64,000 nucleotides of DNA, from contig NC_091293.1 of the NCBI RefSeq assembly GCF_038502225.1, forward strand, positions 5,049,139-5,113,138. The letters are read 5' to 3'. This stretch comes from Cherax quadricarinatus (Eukaryota; Arthropoda; Malacostraca; Decapoda; Parastacidae). The translations under genes were made by a program, and so were the position numbers. The notes beneath the pieces are model-generated. The model made no database searches. It saw only the letters and a list, made by a program, of their open reading frames with translations, and was not told the origin of the DNA. This document shows, piece after piece, positions 52,301 through 64,000 of this stretch; positions within the stretch are counted from its first letter, which is position 1, and each line of letters starts with the position of its first letter.

Positions 52301-53667
52301 CTATGCTTTCAAGATCATTTCCTACTAATAAGTCGATGTCTTTTATAGGAAACTTCATTGGAGATATTCCAACGGATACCCAACCTTCAAAACATAGGGT
52401 TATCAAGAAAACTTTATACAGACGTACTCTCAAAGAGGTGCCTCCGAAAGCTTCTAACAGCACATCTAGTCCAATGTAGGAACTCTTAGGGAGATTCAGT
52501 ACTCCTTCTCGAAGCAGGGTTAGATAAGAACCTGTGTCTCGAAAAGAGCTTATTGTGGTCAATAGTTGATCAATAGTTGAGAAATAAGGGTTCATGGCGC
52601 GGGACACATCTGACGCAGCAGGTTGGAACACAGAGACAGCTAGCGGGTGTAGTTTCCCTTGGTTTTTCGTTTTTCCTTGGTAATTTTCCAGAGTCGCTGT
52701 TGCGTTGAGAAGTGTAGATGAGACGAGAGGGAAGGCCGTGTATTCGATTGTTTCGTAGGTCGTCTCTGTGTTTGAAACACTGAGACAGTTTGTGTCCCTC
52801 TTTCGCACAAGAGCATTTCACTCTCGCTGAAGGTGATTTCGACCAAGTAGAATTCTTTCCTCGAAATTTTCTGGTTTCTCTTCAGAAGGGGTCTTCTACT
52901 CGGGGGAGATATGGTTCTGAGTATTCGGTAAGGGGATCACCTTTCAACATTGTTTTACCTTTGGTCGAGATTTATTTCACTTTTTCCCAATTGCGTCTGC
53001 TCGGGACGAGTCTTTGAGACACCTCGAAATTATCTGTCAGAGGAGCAGTTTCTTCCAGAGAACTTTTGGATGACATATGAGATGTTTCTGTAATTCCCTG
53101 AGATTCGCATGAAAATCCTCTACCAGAATTAATAATGTGAAATCCTCTAATGATTGGATATTAGCAGCTCTACACTAGGCAGACGTTTCAACGAATGAAA
53201 AGCCACTTGGTAATTTATATGAAGTAGATCGTAAGACTTTAAAATGGTCCTTTTCACCACCTCGTACTGGGTGTATTGCTTGTAAGGAAGGGAAGCTTGT
53301 AAGGAAGGTTTGAGCCTTGCCCTTCAATGCAGTATGAATCAAAGTGGCCCATTTCTCTTTGGGCCAATTCATGGCTTGGGCTTGATTTTCAAAAATCTCG
53401 AAGAAAACGTCTACATCATTCTCATCGAATTTAAGCATCATAAGAGCAGCTTTATGTAAATCAAACCTGGTAAGTGTACTGTCCAAGTCTTCCTCGTTCT
53501 TTGCACGTCTTAATTTTTCTAGCTTGAACTCTTATTCAGCGAGGCGTTTTTTAGCATCTAACTGAGCATTTTGTAAACGTAAAATGCGTTCGATGGAGTT
53601 TAATTGGTCTTGTCCCAAGTACTCGAAGGATAACGGTAATGGGGGGAGACTTATGTAGGTCTCCATT
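49345..53667 (-). pseudogene. gag-pol: Broken gag-pol, order gag-PR-IN-RT-RH
   Basis: Gag starts near 53667 (METYISLPPL), has an in-frame stop at 53532-53534, and continues to about 53175 (FENQAQAMNWPKEKWATLIHT). A degenerate knuckle (CSCAKEGHKLSQC, CXC instead of CX2C) lies near 52.8 kb. The protease box is FRDTGSYLTLLREGVL, close to the young element's FRDTGAYCSLVREGIL. The integrase zinc region is near 51.8 kb. In the catalytic core the second Asp is Asn (SNQGTN, 51437-51439), while the Glu box QGIVERFHR remains. RT carries MCTDFTKTN and YLDD (50143-50154). RNase H (49685-49350) has YSTIEKEALALVMSLEHFDVYVG. Many frameshifts and stops make it noncoding. Confidence 0.88.
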
Positions 53668-54668
53668 ACTAGTTTTGGGTCGAGTGCTCGGGTCGGTACT
53701 GCTGGCGAGGGGCGTTTCTAGAGACTCGGCTCTAGCTTCCGACTTAGGTTATTTGGGACACTTTGGCGTAGAAATTGGGGAGAATTTGACATGAAGAAGA
53801 GAAATTTGTGCTCCTTCCTGTTCATTCTCCTTCTTACCAGGAGGGCGAGTCTACAGAGATTCTATCCTTGATCAAAGATCTAAAGGTAGAGGCCGTTTAA
53901 TGTCTATCATACAGTACATTCAATTGTCTGGCTATTCGCCATTAAGTTTATAATGTTAAGGTCTCTAGGGACGCTACCGTTAAATTACTTGATAAATCGG
54001 ATCCAAGGTCCATTTTTATAGTTTTTTTCTATTTAGGCGAGGTTTTACTTTAATATACTTGTGGGGTTCACAGACTCCTGGACAAACCTCTCATTTAGTG
54101 CCCAGCTATCCACCTCCTCAGTGAAAGAGAGGTCTACGTGCAATAATAAAAAAAATTCGTACTACTTCTTTTCTTAGGGTATAAAGAATTACCACTAAAA
54201 ATTCAAAAGCCTTTTGTCATATTGTTTCTTAGAAACATATCAGTAATAAAATGTTAGATTTTCTCTCGTATTTTACGAGTGCGAAATTATTTACAGAGAA
54301 CTATATACAGAACCTTGGTAATTTCACTATTCACACTAATGAGTTTCAGCTTAACTTTATGGGGGTTCTTCAAACCGCCTGGGCGTTTAACAAAGTAATT
54401 CACAAACGGGTAGTGAGATACATGTATGTCCACATTTAGCACCTTAACGCATTTACCATGAAGCTTTGTTACAACAGAGAGTTTCCCAGATGTACCCTGG
54501 GTTGAAGGCGAGCTGCTACTGACAGTAGTGAGGGAAAGCTTACCTGACATAAGGTAGGTCACGTGACATACGCTGAGGTAGCTTGGGTTAACCAGAGACT
54601 GGATGTTGCACAAGTGCTTCACAACTCGCACTGTTATACCCAACCTAATATATTAAATAATTTTAATA
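53668..54668 (-). other. Leader region of the decayed element
   Basis: About 1 kb lies between the gag start and the 5' LTR, longer than the 321-bp leader of the young element. No TGG primer-site-like sequence directly abuts the LTR; TGGGTATAACAG occurs 26 nt further in on the minus strand. Short frames here have no recognisable domain. Confidence 0.45.
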
Positions 54669-54830
54669 TGTGTATTAATTTACATGATTCCATTTGGTAA
54701 AATTATATGAGGCCCAAGATAATGTATTATATAGTCGGACTTGTTTATTTTAGGTACTAATAAGAAAGTTCGCAATATGATATTAAGTGATATCATCTCA
54801 AAGTAATGTGGAAAGTAGCCAGGTATAACA
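54669..54830 (-). repeat. 5' LTR of the decayed element
   Basis: 162-bp diverged copy of 48959-49120, TG...CA. Shared stretches include ATTCCATTTGGTAAAATTAT and CAATATGATATTAAGTGATA. Confidence 0.83.
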
Positions 54831-54852
54831 GTGTATTGCAGCGATTCTTAAC

Positions 54853-55147
54853 CTGGAGAAGTTTGAGGTAATCAGTCCCTCAACCTGGAATCGATGTGTT
54901 CAGTCCATCACTCTTGTAGGAAATGCAGCATAGGGCCAGAGAGGTGGCTTATATACTGCAGGTAGATGAGGTGAAGCAAGGAGGAGGCGGGATCACAGTG
55001 GGACCTGCCACTAGTGTAAGTAGGTCGTCGTAGATAGACTGCAGTATATAAGCCACCTCTCTGGCCCTATGCTGCATTTCCTACAAGAGTGATGGACTGA
55101 ACACATCGATTCCAGGCTGAGGGACTGATTACCTTAAACTTCTCCTC
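54853..55147. repeat. Large inverted repeat (109-bp arms, 77-bp spacer)
   Basis: The left arm (54853-54961) is the reverse complement of the right arm (55039-55147) with only a few mismatches, all I can see being near the outer end. The right arm continues on the plus strand into the GATGAAGTCAC...GTGGCGAAACGTTTC signature at 55178-55206. Inverted terminal copies plus this signature fit the end of a Penelope-like element, but no Penelope reverse transcriptase is present, so this is inference. Confidence 0.85.
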
Positions 55148-55169
55148 TCCTTACCCATTTCTACTTTGT

Positions 55170-55215
55170 ATTGGATTGATGAAGTCACTGTGTGGCGAAA
55201 CGTTTCTTCAATAAA
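55170..55215 (+). ncRNA. Hammerhead-like motif of a Penelope-like terminus (tentative)
   Basis: In order: TTGATGA (55176-55182), one A, GTCAC-TGT-GTGGC (55184-55196, a 5-bp stem with one G-U pair), GAAA (55197-55200), then a short self-complementary ACGT. This resembles the hammerhead core CUGAUGA - stem II - GAAA - stem III. C3 is U and one extra A follows the first core block, so activity is doubtful. Confidence 0.35.
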
Positions 55216-55249
55216 GATTCCCATGTGTTGCATAAGTGTCTCAATTCTT

Positions 55250-55789
55250 CAACTTGTCGATTTTCTAAACCATTCACAACACTGCCTTTTCTCCGTGTCA
55301 TCTGACACTACAACTCTCACCGGGTTACACGACACCCTTACGTTCCACGACACTTCTGTGTCACACTCAGTCTTAACACAAACTACGTACGTTCCACGAC
55401 ACTGGAGCCACAGGTCACGATCTGAATACAAAGTAACATACACTTATCACACAATATCTTCCAATAATAATTTCTGTTAGTGTCACACGACACTTTTGTC
55501 ACTACACAATATCAAATACCAATTACAAAGCAAATAGTCATGACCCTAAGTGTCTAGTGTCACATGACACTGCCTTCTTCGTATCACATGACACTTCGTT
55601 ATCTCTGTATTATGACACTCCATCTTCGTGTCCCATGACACCACCTATTCTCCGTATTCCATGACACACCTTCTCTGTAGTACATCCACAACACTGCCTT
55701 TCTCTCAGTGTCATAACACTCCGTCTCCGCACTTCCTTTTCTCCGTGTCATCTGACACTACAACACTTACCAGGTTACAAAACACCCTT
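55250..55789. other. Unassigned CACGACACT/TGTCAC-rich sequence
   Basis: Short motifs such as CACGACACT, CATGACACT and CTGACACTACAAC recur irregularly, suggesting a decayed tandem repeat. No gene seen. Confidence 0.5.
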
Positions 55790-56020
55790 ACGTTCCACGA
55801 CACTGCCTGTCATATCATACGACTCTCAGTATGCGGTAACAGTGACCAGTACCGAGGCCAGCATTTACGTTCCACGACACTACTTGTCATATCATACGAC
55901 TCTCAGTATGCGGTAACAGTGACCAGTACCGAGGCCAGCATTTACGTTCCACGACACTACTTGTCATATCATACGACTCTCAGTATGCGGTAACAGTGAC
56001 AAGTACTGAGGCCAGCATAA
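55790..56020. repeat. 77-bp tandem triplication
   Basis: Units start with CGTTCCACGACACT at 55791, 55868 and 55945 and contain CATATCATACGACTCTCAGT and GTACYGAGGCCAGCA. The three copies are nearly identical. Confidence 0.9.
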
Positions 56021-56267
56021 ACCTGCGAGGAACTGAAGTCAGCAGCCTGGGTGAGGCCCGCAGGTAACAGAAGCCAGCGAAGAGCTGAGGTCAGCAGACT
56101 AAGGCCAGAGAGAGACGAACAGGTCACTTAGTCTGAAACTACAGCAGACTGAGTGACGCCCACAGGTAACAGAAACCTTTGAGGAACTAAGAGAAGCCAG
56201 TAACACAGCCACAACATTGGGTGTGATGACGTTCCCAGTGGTACTTCAGGCCGGCAGGTTAACGATC
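56021..56267. other. Unassigned sequence, no gene seen
   Basis: Sequence with repeated GAGG(A/G)AACTGA and CCAGCA motifs, probably a degenerate continuation of the 77-bp repeat region. Confidence 0.4.
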
Positions 56268-56652
56268 TCACCGACAGTTTGCTAGGAGCCAGCAAGACTG
56301 GTTTAAGGTGAATTTGGTGCAGAGATTTAATAGCTCGTCTGTGTGTGAATTTTCATATGAGCTGCCTCCTGGGGTGATCTCCGCTAAAATATTATTTGCT
56401 ACACTCCTCCATTTTAGGTTTCTCAAGTTGAAATCCCAGTAGGAAGATGTTTGGGGCAGGAGTTGGGAGATTTTCCAGACAGTGGTCAATTTTCAAAAGC
56501 TGTTCCTGGAACTGTTGGGAAGTTGCATCCTGAGGCTTGTATACAGCCACAATGACAAGGTTTTGGTTTCCAGTCTTTACCGCCAAAATTTTAACTACAT
56601 CATTTATGGTGTTTAGTAGTTCTGAGCAAATGAGCGACTCTGTGACATACAA
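56268..56652 (-). pseudogene. LINE endonuclease-domain fragment
   Basis: Two overlapping minus-strand frames together give part of an apurinic-type endonuclease domain of a non-LTR retrotransposon: VKILAVKTGNQNLVIVAVYKP, then IFLLG, then DFNLRNLKW, then a HTDELLNLC region. A single-base deletion at the LLG|DFN junction (about 56436) shifts the frame. It may belong to the same LINE as the RT remnant at 47180-48950, since orientation and order agree, with the decayed LTR element and other sequence between them. Confidence 0.8.
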
Positions 56653-56691
56653 GCCAACCTCCCTTGTTACCTGTTAAGGTTGTCGTATCTG

Positions 56692-57616
<925 letters not shown>

Positions 57617-57625
<9 letters not shown>

Positions 57626-57710
57626 GGATCGGAAGGATCGGAAGAGGAGGGGGTAACGGTGGGGAGGGGAGAAGAGAGGCGGAGGGGAAGGGTTGGTGGG
57701 TGGTTCCTTA
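57617..57710 (+). other. Purine-rich, G-rich stretch
   Basis: Nearly all purine with several GGGG runs (57640-57700). It could adopt non-B DNA, but the loops are too long for a strict quadruplex motif across four GGGG runs. Confidence 0.5.
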
Positions 57711-57881
57711 AAAGTCCATTACTTGATTATAGATTATCGTGAGAGTTTGGGTGGATGGATGGAAGGGATAGATAGCTGATTAGTGGGAGGGGCGGCGAAG
57801 TTGGTGATGGGATAGAGTAAGTGGATAGGAATATTATAGCTATTAGTCTTGCGTTGTAATTTATGCTCTTCCTCCCCCCCC

Positions 57882-57884
<3 letters not shown>
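57711..57884. other. Unassigned sequence
   Basis: No gene or repeat recognised. Confidence 0.4.

Positions 57885-57921
<37 letters not shown>
57885..57921. repeat. (CT)n microsatellite
   Basis: CT repeats preceded by a C run. Confidence 0.9.
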
Positions 57922-57923
<2 letters not shown>

Positions 57924-58025
57924 ATTTTTTTACACATGGCTTTTACAGGGTAAGGTTATGAATTCCTAACTTTGTTTACAAGCTACGCGCTGTTACCTAC
58001 CTAAACTTATACAAATAGAACATAT
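57922..58025. repeat. Dispersed repeat, copy 1 (begins at a CT run)
   Basis: TTTTTACACATGG...TCCTAACTTTGTTTACAAGCTA...CGCTGTTACCTAC is related to the copy at 58917-59060, which also starts directly after (CT)n. Identity of the element unknown. Confidence 0.6.
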
Positions 58026-58029
58026 ACAG

Positions 58030-58865
58030 ATAGGAGATTTGTTCTTTTCTCTATTCTGTCAAAAACTCGTATGTGAGACAGAGGGAAGGTATTCCACGAA
58101 AATGGAGCATGCGCAATGTGTAAGCGAGCATGTGCCTCGTACAGAGTTTTGTAGTCTCTACCATCGAGTAGATACGATATATATCTATGTGCCTCTTTAC
58201 GAGATTTATTACGTTGTTCTTCATAGTCAGTTTGGAGTCAAGTTTCACCCTAAATATATCAATTTCATCCAATGGTTCTAAGACTCCCATTCATTCTTAC
58301 CACTGCTCCTGCAAGAGCATCATGGTACCTAGAGATCATAATCATTTGTGTTTTCTCAGAAGCAAATGTGACCTCTCATTGGTTTCCCCAAACTGATATA
58401 CCTGTAAGCTGGTAACTCTCTTGGATAAGTAAATGTCAGAGTACAGATGGGATGAAGAAGTTCACTGACGTAGACATTCCATAACAATGACCCAAGCACA
58501 CTTTCCTGTAGAATACATGTACTAATAGTGCCTTGTTGACTCTGTGCAATTGAGAATTACTCTTTTGAAGTCTCCCTCGATGGTAATTACTAAGGAGACA
58601 AAGAGCAGAGCCAGAGACTCATAGTGCTTGCAGTTTTGCCAAGAGCCCCTTGTACCATACTCTGTCGAAAGCACCAGTAGTGTCCAGTGCTACTACACAA
58701 CTGACTTTGGATTCATCCAGTGACTGGTGCTACCTAGTGGAGAGGTTTAACAACAGATGAGCAGCAGATTAACCTTTCCTGAAACCATATTGACGGTTAC
58801 AAAAAAAGTGAGTGATAGTTGAAAAACGCTGGTTTGTAGTTGCTGATTTCTGTTCTGCTCATTTT
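58030..58865 (-). pseudogene. LINE reverse transcriptase remnant
   Basis: On the minus strand, reading from right to left: QYGFQER-type then SAAHLLLNL near 58.78 kb, VALDTTGAFDRVWYKGLLAKL near 58.65 kb, and LDSKLTMKNNVINLVKRHIDIYRI near 58.2 kb. These match RT fingers and palm blocks and the post-palm region of a Jockey-type non-LTR retrotransposon. Stops and frameshifts are frequent, and the catalytic box is not intact. It is a different family from the plus-strand LINEs at 60-64 kb. Confidence 0.75.
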
Positions 58866-58882
58866 TTTGTGACCAGGGACTA

Positions 58883-58917
<35 letters not shown>
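58883..58917. repeat. (TC)n microsatellite
   Basis: Perfect TC repeats. Confidence 0.9.
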
Positions 58918-58922
<5 letters not shown>

Positions 58923-59075
58923 ACAGGGTTTGACAAGGTTAGGGATCCCTAGCTTTATTGACAGCTATTTACAGGTTAAGGATTCCTAACTTTATTGGCC
59001 AGCTAAGAGCTGTTACCTACATCAGCTCATTTGAAAACATTTTTATTGTTATGAGACATACAAGTAGGGAACAGG
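58917..59075. repeat. Dispersed repeat, copy 2 (begins at a TC run)
   Basis: TTTTACACAGGG...CCTAACTTTATTGG...AGAGCTGTTACCTAC resembles 57922-58025. The two copies flank the LINE remnant at 58030-58865 in direct orientation. Confidence 0.6.
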
Positions 59076-59167
59076 ATGAAGTTGGAGCCATCTGTGGGCC
59101 AGCATTTTCATTTGATCAACAGACTTTATCTCGTTGACATCATTATGCTGTACGAATGTGTTCCATA

Positions 59168-59190
59168 CTCTCTCTTTCTCTCTCTCTCAC

Positions 59191-59225
<35 letters not shown>
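59168..59225. repeat. (TC)n microsatellite
   Basis: TC repeats with a few interruptions. Confidence 0.9.
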
Positions 59226-59226
<1 letters not shown>

Positions 59227-59306
59227 AATGTCAATCAGTCCTGAATTACTCGTTCTCTTTTCATATTTTATGGTCTCTCTTTGTATACTTTCAAAGGCAT
59301 TTTAAA

Positions 59307-59557
<251 letters not shown>

Positions 59558-60282
59558 CCAAATCAGTATCCCTAACGAGTGTAACGAGTAAGTTGCTAGT
59601 AAAGATCGTAAGAAACACAATGAACCTCTACAAAATACAAAGTTCCTGGATGAACGTCAGCGTAACGGATAATCCAGCCTTACTTCGTTAAGGCTTATGA
59701 CAGAATATCAGAGTTTTGATAGGAGATAGTAAGTTGAGAGAACTGCGTATTACTAGGCAGTAGGAAGGTTTAGGTTAGGTGAGATTAATCAGGAAACAGG
59801 ACAAGTGTTTCTTGACGAGGGTTTTAGTCATATAATGACCCGCCACTGGAGCTTTAGATCATCTGATGGAGGCCTTCCAGTGGCTTACCTGTCCACGCCT
59901 TTAAAAATAAATATTATCAATGTAGTAATGTTCCTTAATCTGGTATTTTGAAGGCTACCCAGCAAACTGCAGGTGGAAATTGTGGAAGATATTAATATGA
60001 ATAACTGAATACTAATAGAAAATTAAGAATAACTGTAAGGGATGAAACATTAGGATGAGAAAGTGCAATTAGTGAACCTCCACAAGGATCAGAATTGTGT
60101 TTTCTTACGTTTTGCCTCAGAAGCTGTTAGTCTGTTTACACAACGTCCTTCCTGTGAACGGAAGTGCAAAATCGTATGGATAAACAAAAACCTTAAACCT
60201 AGGTCCCAAAATGGTTAACTGGGGTATACGTATTTGGATTTGCGTCTATTATTGCCTTGTCTATTGCAAGAAAATATCCTAG
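59558..60282. other. Unassigned sequence, no confident gene
   Basis: No intact frame. Near 60025-60115 a plus-strand frame with a stop reads ...ISEPPQGSELCFLTF, reminiscent of the VPQGSxLxPLLF motif of non-LTR reverse transcriptases, so a heavily decayed LINE may be present. Confidence 0.4.
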
Positions 60283-61573
<1,291 letters not shown>

Positions 61574-61583
61574 AACACACACA

Positions 61584-61649
<66 letters not shown>
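61574..61649. repeat. (AC)n microsatellite
   Basis: AC repeats joining the tail of copy A to the truncated 5' end of copy B. Confidence 0.95.
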
Positions 61650-61651
<2 letters not shown>

Positions 61652-63325
61652 ACAGGACTCTGGGGGGACAGACCAGATGGGGACACCAGCAAGGAATACA
61701 CCAACAAGTGTTGGACGACATACATACAGATGAGGAGGAGGTGAAGAAACTGCTAAGGGACATCGATACCTCAAAGGCAATGGGACCGGACAACATCTCT
61801 CCGTGGGTCCTTAGAGAGGGAGCAGATATGTTGTGTGTGCCACTTACCACAATCTCTTCACATCCCTGGAAACTGGGCAACTACCTGAGGTATGGAAGTC
61901 GGCAAATGTAGTTCGCATTTTCAAAAAAGGAGACAGAAAAGAGGCACTAAACTACAGACCTGTGTCATTGACGTGTATAGTATGCAAAATTATGGAGAAG
62001 ATTATCAGGGGAGGAGTGGTGGAGCACCTGGAACGGAACAGGAGTATAATGCCAACCAGCACGGATTCACGGAAGGCAAACCTGTGTCACAAACCTTCTG
62101 GAGTTTTATGATAAAATAACAGAAGTAAGACAAGAGAGAGAGGGGTGGGATTGATTGCATCTTCTTGGACTGCAAGAAGGCCTTTGACACAGTTCCTCAC
62201 AAGAGATTAGTGCAGAAGCTAGAGCATCAGGCGCATATAACAGGAAGGGCACTGCAATGGATCAGAGAATACCTGACAGGGAGGCACCAACGAGTCATGG
62301 TACGTAATGATGTATCACAGTGGGCACCTGTGACGAGCGGGTCCCACGAGGGGTCGGTCCTAGGACCAGTGCTATTTTTGGTATATGTGAACGACATGAC
62401 GGAAGGGTTAGACTCAGAAGTGTCCCTGTTTGCAGATGATGTGAAGTTAATGAGGAGAATTAAATCTGATGAGGACCAGGCAGGACTTCAAAGAGACCTG
62501 GACAGACTGGACACCTGGTCCAGCAAATGGCTTCTCGAATTTAATCCTGCCAAATGAAAAAGTCATGAAGATAGGGGAAGGACACAGAAGACCACAGACA
62601 GAGTATAGGCTAGGTGGCCAAAGACTGCAAACCTCACTCAAGGAGAAAGATCTTGGGGTGAGTATAACACCGAGCATGTCTCCGGAAGCACACATCAATC
62701 AGATAACTGCTGCAGCATATGGGCGCATGGCAAACCTGAGAACAGCATTCCGATACCTTAGTAAGGAATCATTCAAGACACTGTACACCGTGTATGTCAG
62801 GCCCATACTGGAGTATGCAGCACCTGTTTGGAACCCGCACTTGATAAAGCACGTCAAGAAACTAGAGAAAGTACAAAGGTTTGCGACAAGGTTAGTTCCA
62901 GAGCTAAGGGGAATGTCCTATGAAGAAAGATTAAGGGAAATCGGCCTGACGACACTGGAGGACAGGAGGGTCAGGGGAGACATGATAACGACATATAAAA
63001 TACTGCGTGGAATAGACAAGGTGGACAAAGACAGGATGTTCCAGGGAGGGGACACAGAAACAAGAGGCCACAATTGGAAGTTGAAGACACAAATGAGTCA
63101 GAGAGATAGTAGGAAGTATTTCTTCAGTCATAGAGTTGTAAGGCAGTGGAATAGCCTAGAAAATGACGTAGTGGAGGCAGGAACCATACACAGTTTTAAG
63201 ACGAGGTTTGATAAAGCTCATGGAGCGGGGAGAGGGAGGGCCTAGTAGCAACCGGTGAAGAGGCGGGGCCAGGAGCTAGGACTCGACCCCTGCAACCACA
63301 AATAGGTGAGTACAAATAGGTGAGT
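61650..63325 (+). mobile_element. 5'-truncated LINE copy B, the longest copy
   Basis: It begins upstream of the RT domain and extends through the 3' UTR to two tail units ending AGGTGAGTAC. It is flanked on both sides by (AC)n. Confidence 0.9.
61660..63245 (+). pseudogene. LINE RT and C-terminal region, copy B, frameshifted
   Basis: Pieces in three frames: EEEVKKLLRDIDTSKAMGPD (pre-RT), then ALNYRPVSLTCIVCKIMEK, then DCKKAFDTVPHKRLVQKLE to the FADD box, then from about 62560 an unbroken 3' frame through RKYFFSHRVVRQWNSL to the stop at 63245. Frameshifts fall near 61835, 62040-62160 and 62555. At 62337-62352 two compensating single-base changes turn the VPQG motif into SHEG. Too damaged to be active, but clearly the youngest-looking C terminus in the window. 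Confidence 0.9.
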
Positions 63326-63376
63326 ACACACACACAAACACACACACAAACACACAAAAACACACACACACGCACA

Positions 63377-63470
<94 letters not shown>
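63326..63470. repeat. (AC)n microsatellite
   Basis: AC repeats, with AAAC interruptions at the left, joining the tail of copy B to copy C. Confidence 0.95.
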
Positions 63471-63471
<1 letters not shown>

Positions 63472-64000
63472 GTGCCAAGTCATGAAGATTGGGGAATGGC
63501 AAAGAAGACCGCAGACGGAGTACAGGTTAGGAAACCAAAAGCTACAAACTTCAGTTAAAGAAAATAATCTTGGTATAAGCTTTATACCTAGCATGTCCCC
63601 TCAGGCACACATCAATCAAATAACTGCTGCAGCATACGGGCGCTTGACACACCTGAGAATAGCATTTCAACATCTAAGTAAGGAGTCATTCACGGCACTG
63701 TACACCGTGTACGTCAGGCCCATACTGGAGTATGCATCACCAGTCAGGAACCCACACCTAGACAAACATGTCAAGAAACTGCAGAAAGTGCAGAAGTTTG
63801 AAACAAGACTAGTCACGGAACTGAGGGATATGTTTTACGAGGAAAGGTTAAAGGAACAATACCTGCTGACACTAAAGGATAGGAGTGATGGGGGACATGA
63901 TAGCGACGTGTAAAATACTGAGAGAAATTGACAAGGTAGACAGGAGATGAATGTTTCAGAGATGGGACACAGGAACAAGGGACTACAATTGGAAATTGGA
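63471..64000 (+). mobile_element. 5'-truncated LINE copy C, runs off the window
   Basis: It starts after (AC)n at the post-palm [16 protein letters not shown] region, 3' of the FADD box, and continues past 64000. It is more diverged from A and B than they are from each other. Confidence 0.9.
63474..63913 (+). pseudogene. LINE C-terminal region, copy C
   Basis: The frame reads [50 protein letters not shown] and LVTELRDMFYEERLKE, then shifts near 63880 where GDMI would follow; the shifted frame stops at 63911-63913. Truncated on the left and by the window edge. Confidence 0.85.

Larger units (their letters stand above)
48959..54830 (-). mobile_element. Decayed Ty3/gypsy-type LTR retrotransposon, Gmr1-like order
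   Basis: A 5872-bp minus-strand element bounded by 162-bp LTRs that have diverged at many sites. Fragments of gag, protease, integrase, RT and RNase H occur in that order from right to left, the same order as the young element at 22552-28638 and in the same orientation. An 18-nt polypurine tract abuts the 3' LTR. I find no matching target duplication (ATCTA left, GTGTA right). The LTR divergence and many stops make it much older than the first element. Confidence 0.88.

Noticed and set aside
54287..54643. 118-codon minus-strand frame
   Set aside because: It lies in the leader of the decayed LTR element, has no recognisable domain and no homologue in the young element.
57640..57700. G-quadruplex
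   Set aside because: GGGG runs are present, but one loop is about 15 nt, so it does not meet a strict motif.

Overview
This is a gene-poor, repeat-dominated stretch of an animal nuclear genome, most likely a decapod crustacean (crayfish or lobster type). That placement is inference. It rests on abundant (AC)n, (TA)n and (CT)n microsatellites, non-LTR retrotransposons whose 3' ends carry tandem AGGTGAGTAC-type tails, a TA-flanked MITE with TATGTCGTGCCGAATA ends, and GAAACGTTTC / AAGCGCTTTCGTG repeats that I associate with decapod genomes from memory. I see no host protein-coding gene, tRNA, rRNA or CRISPR array.

Layout. (1) 1-13252 is a 27-bp minisatellite with two sequence subfamilies arranged in a 3.7-4.2 kb higher-order repeat; it is followed by a homogenised block at 9.4-13.25 kb. 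(2) 13431-16580 is a 25-bp AT-rich satellite of about 126 units, each holding a perfect 7-bp inverted repeat. (3) 16711-17250 is (AC)n followed by a decayed LINE 3' end. (4) 17567-42655 is a single 33/35-bp minisatellite of about 19 kb. It is split by a young 6087-bp LTR retrotransposon (22552-28638, minus strand) with identical 426-bp LTRs, a perfect ATGCC target duplication and an intact 1532-codon gag-pol. (5) 43454-45142 is a 19-bp minisatellite. (6) 45.1-59.6 kb is a graveyard of LINE fragments, MITEs, microsatellites, a 109-bp-arm inverted repeat, and a second, decayed LTR retrotransposon (48959-54830, minus strand). (7) 59.6-64.0 kb is a chain of (AC)n - LINE - (AC)n - LINE - (AC)n - LINE, all plus strand.

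Most notable. Both LTR elements carry Ty3/gypsy-type domains, but with integrase upstream of reverse transcriptase and RNase H (gag-PR-IN-RT-RH). This is the order known from the Gmr1 group. All four LINE copies of one family are 5'-truncated at different internal points, preceded by (AC)n and end in a tail that runs into AC repeats, which suggests insertion targeted to AC microsatellites.

The many long open frames inside the minisatellites follow from unit length and lack of stops in the consensus. I do not call them genes. There is no host pathway to reconstruct; the functional content is the retrotransposon polyprotein and the non-autonomous or broken elements around it.
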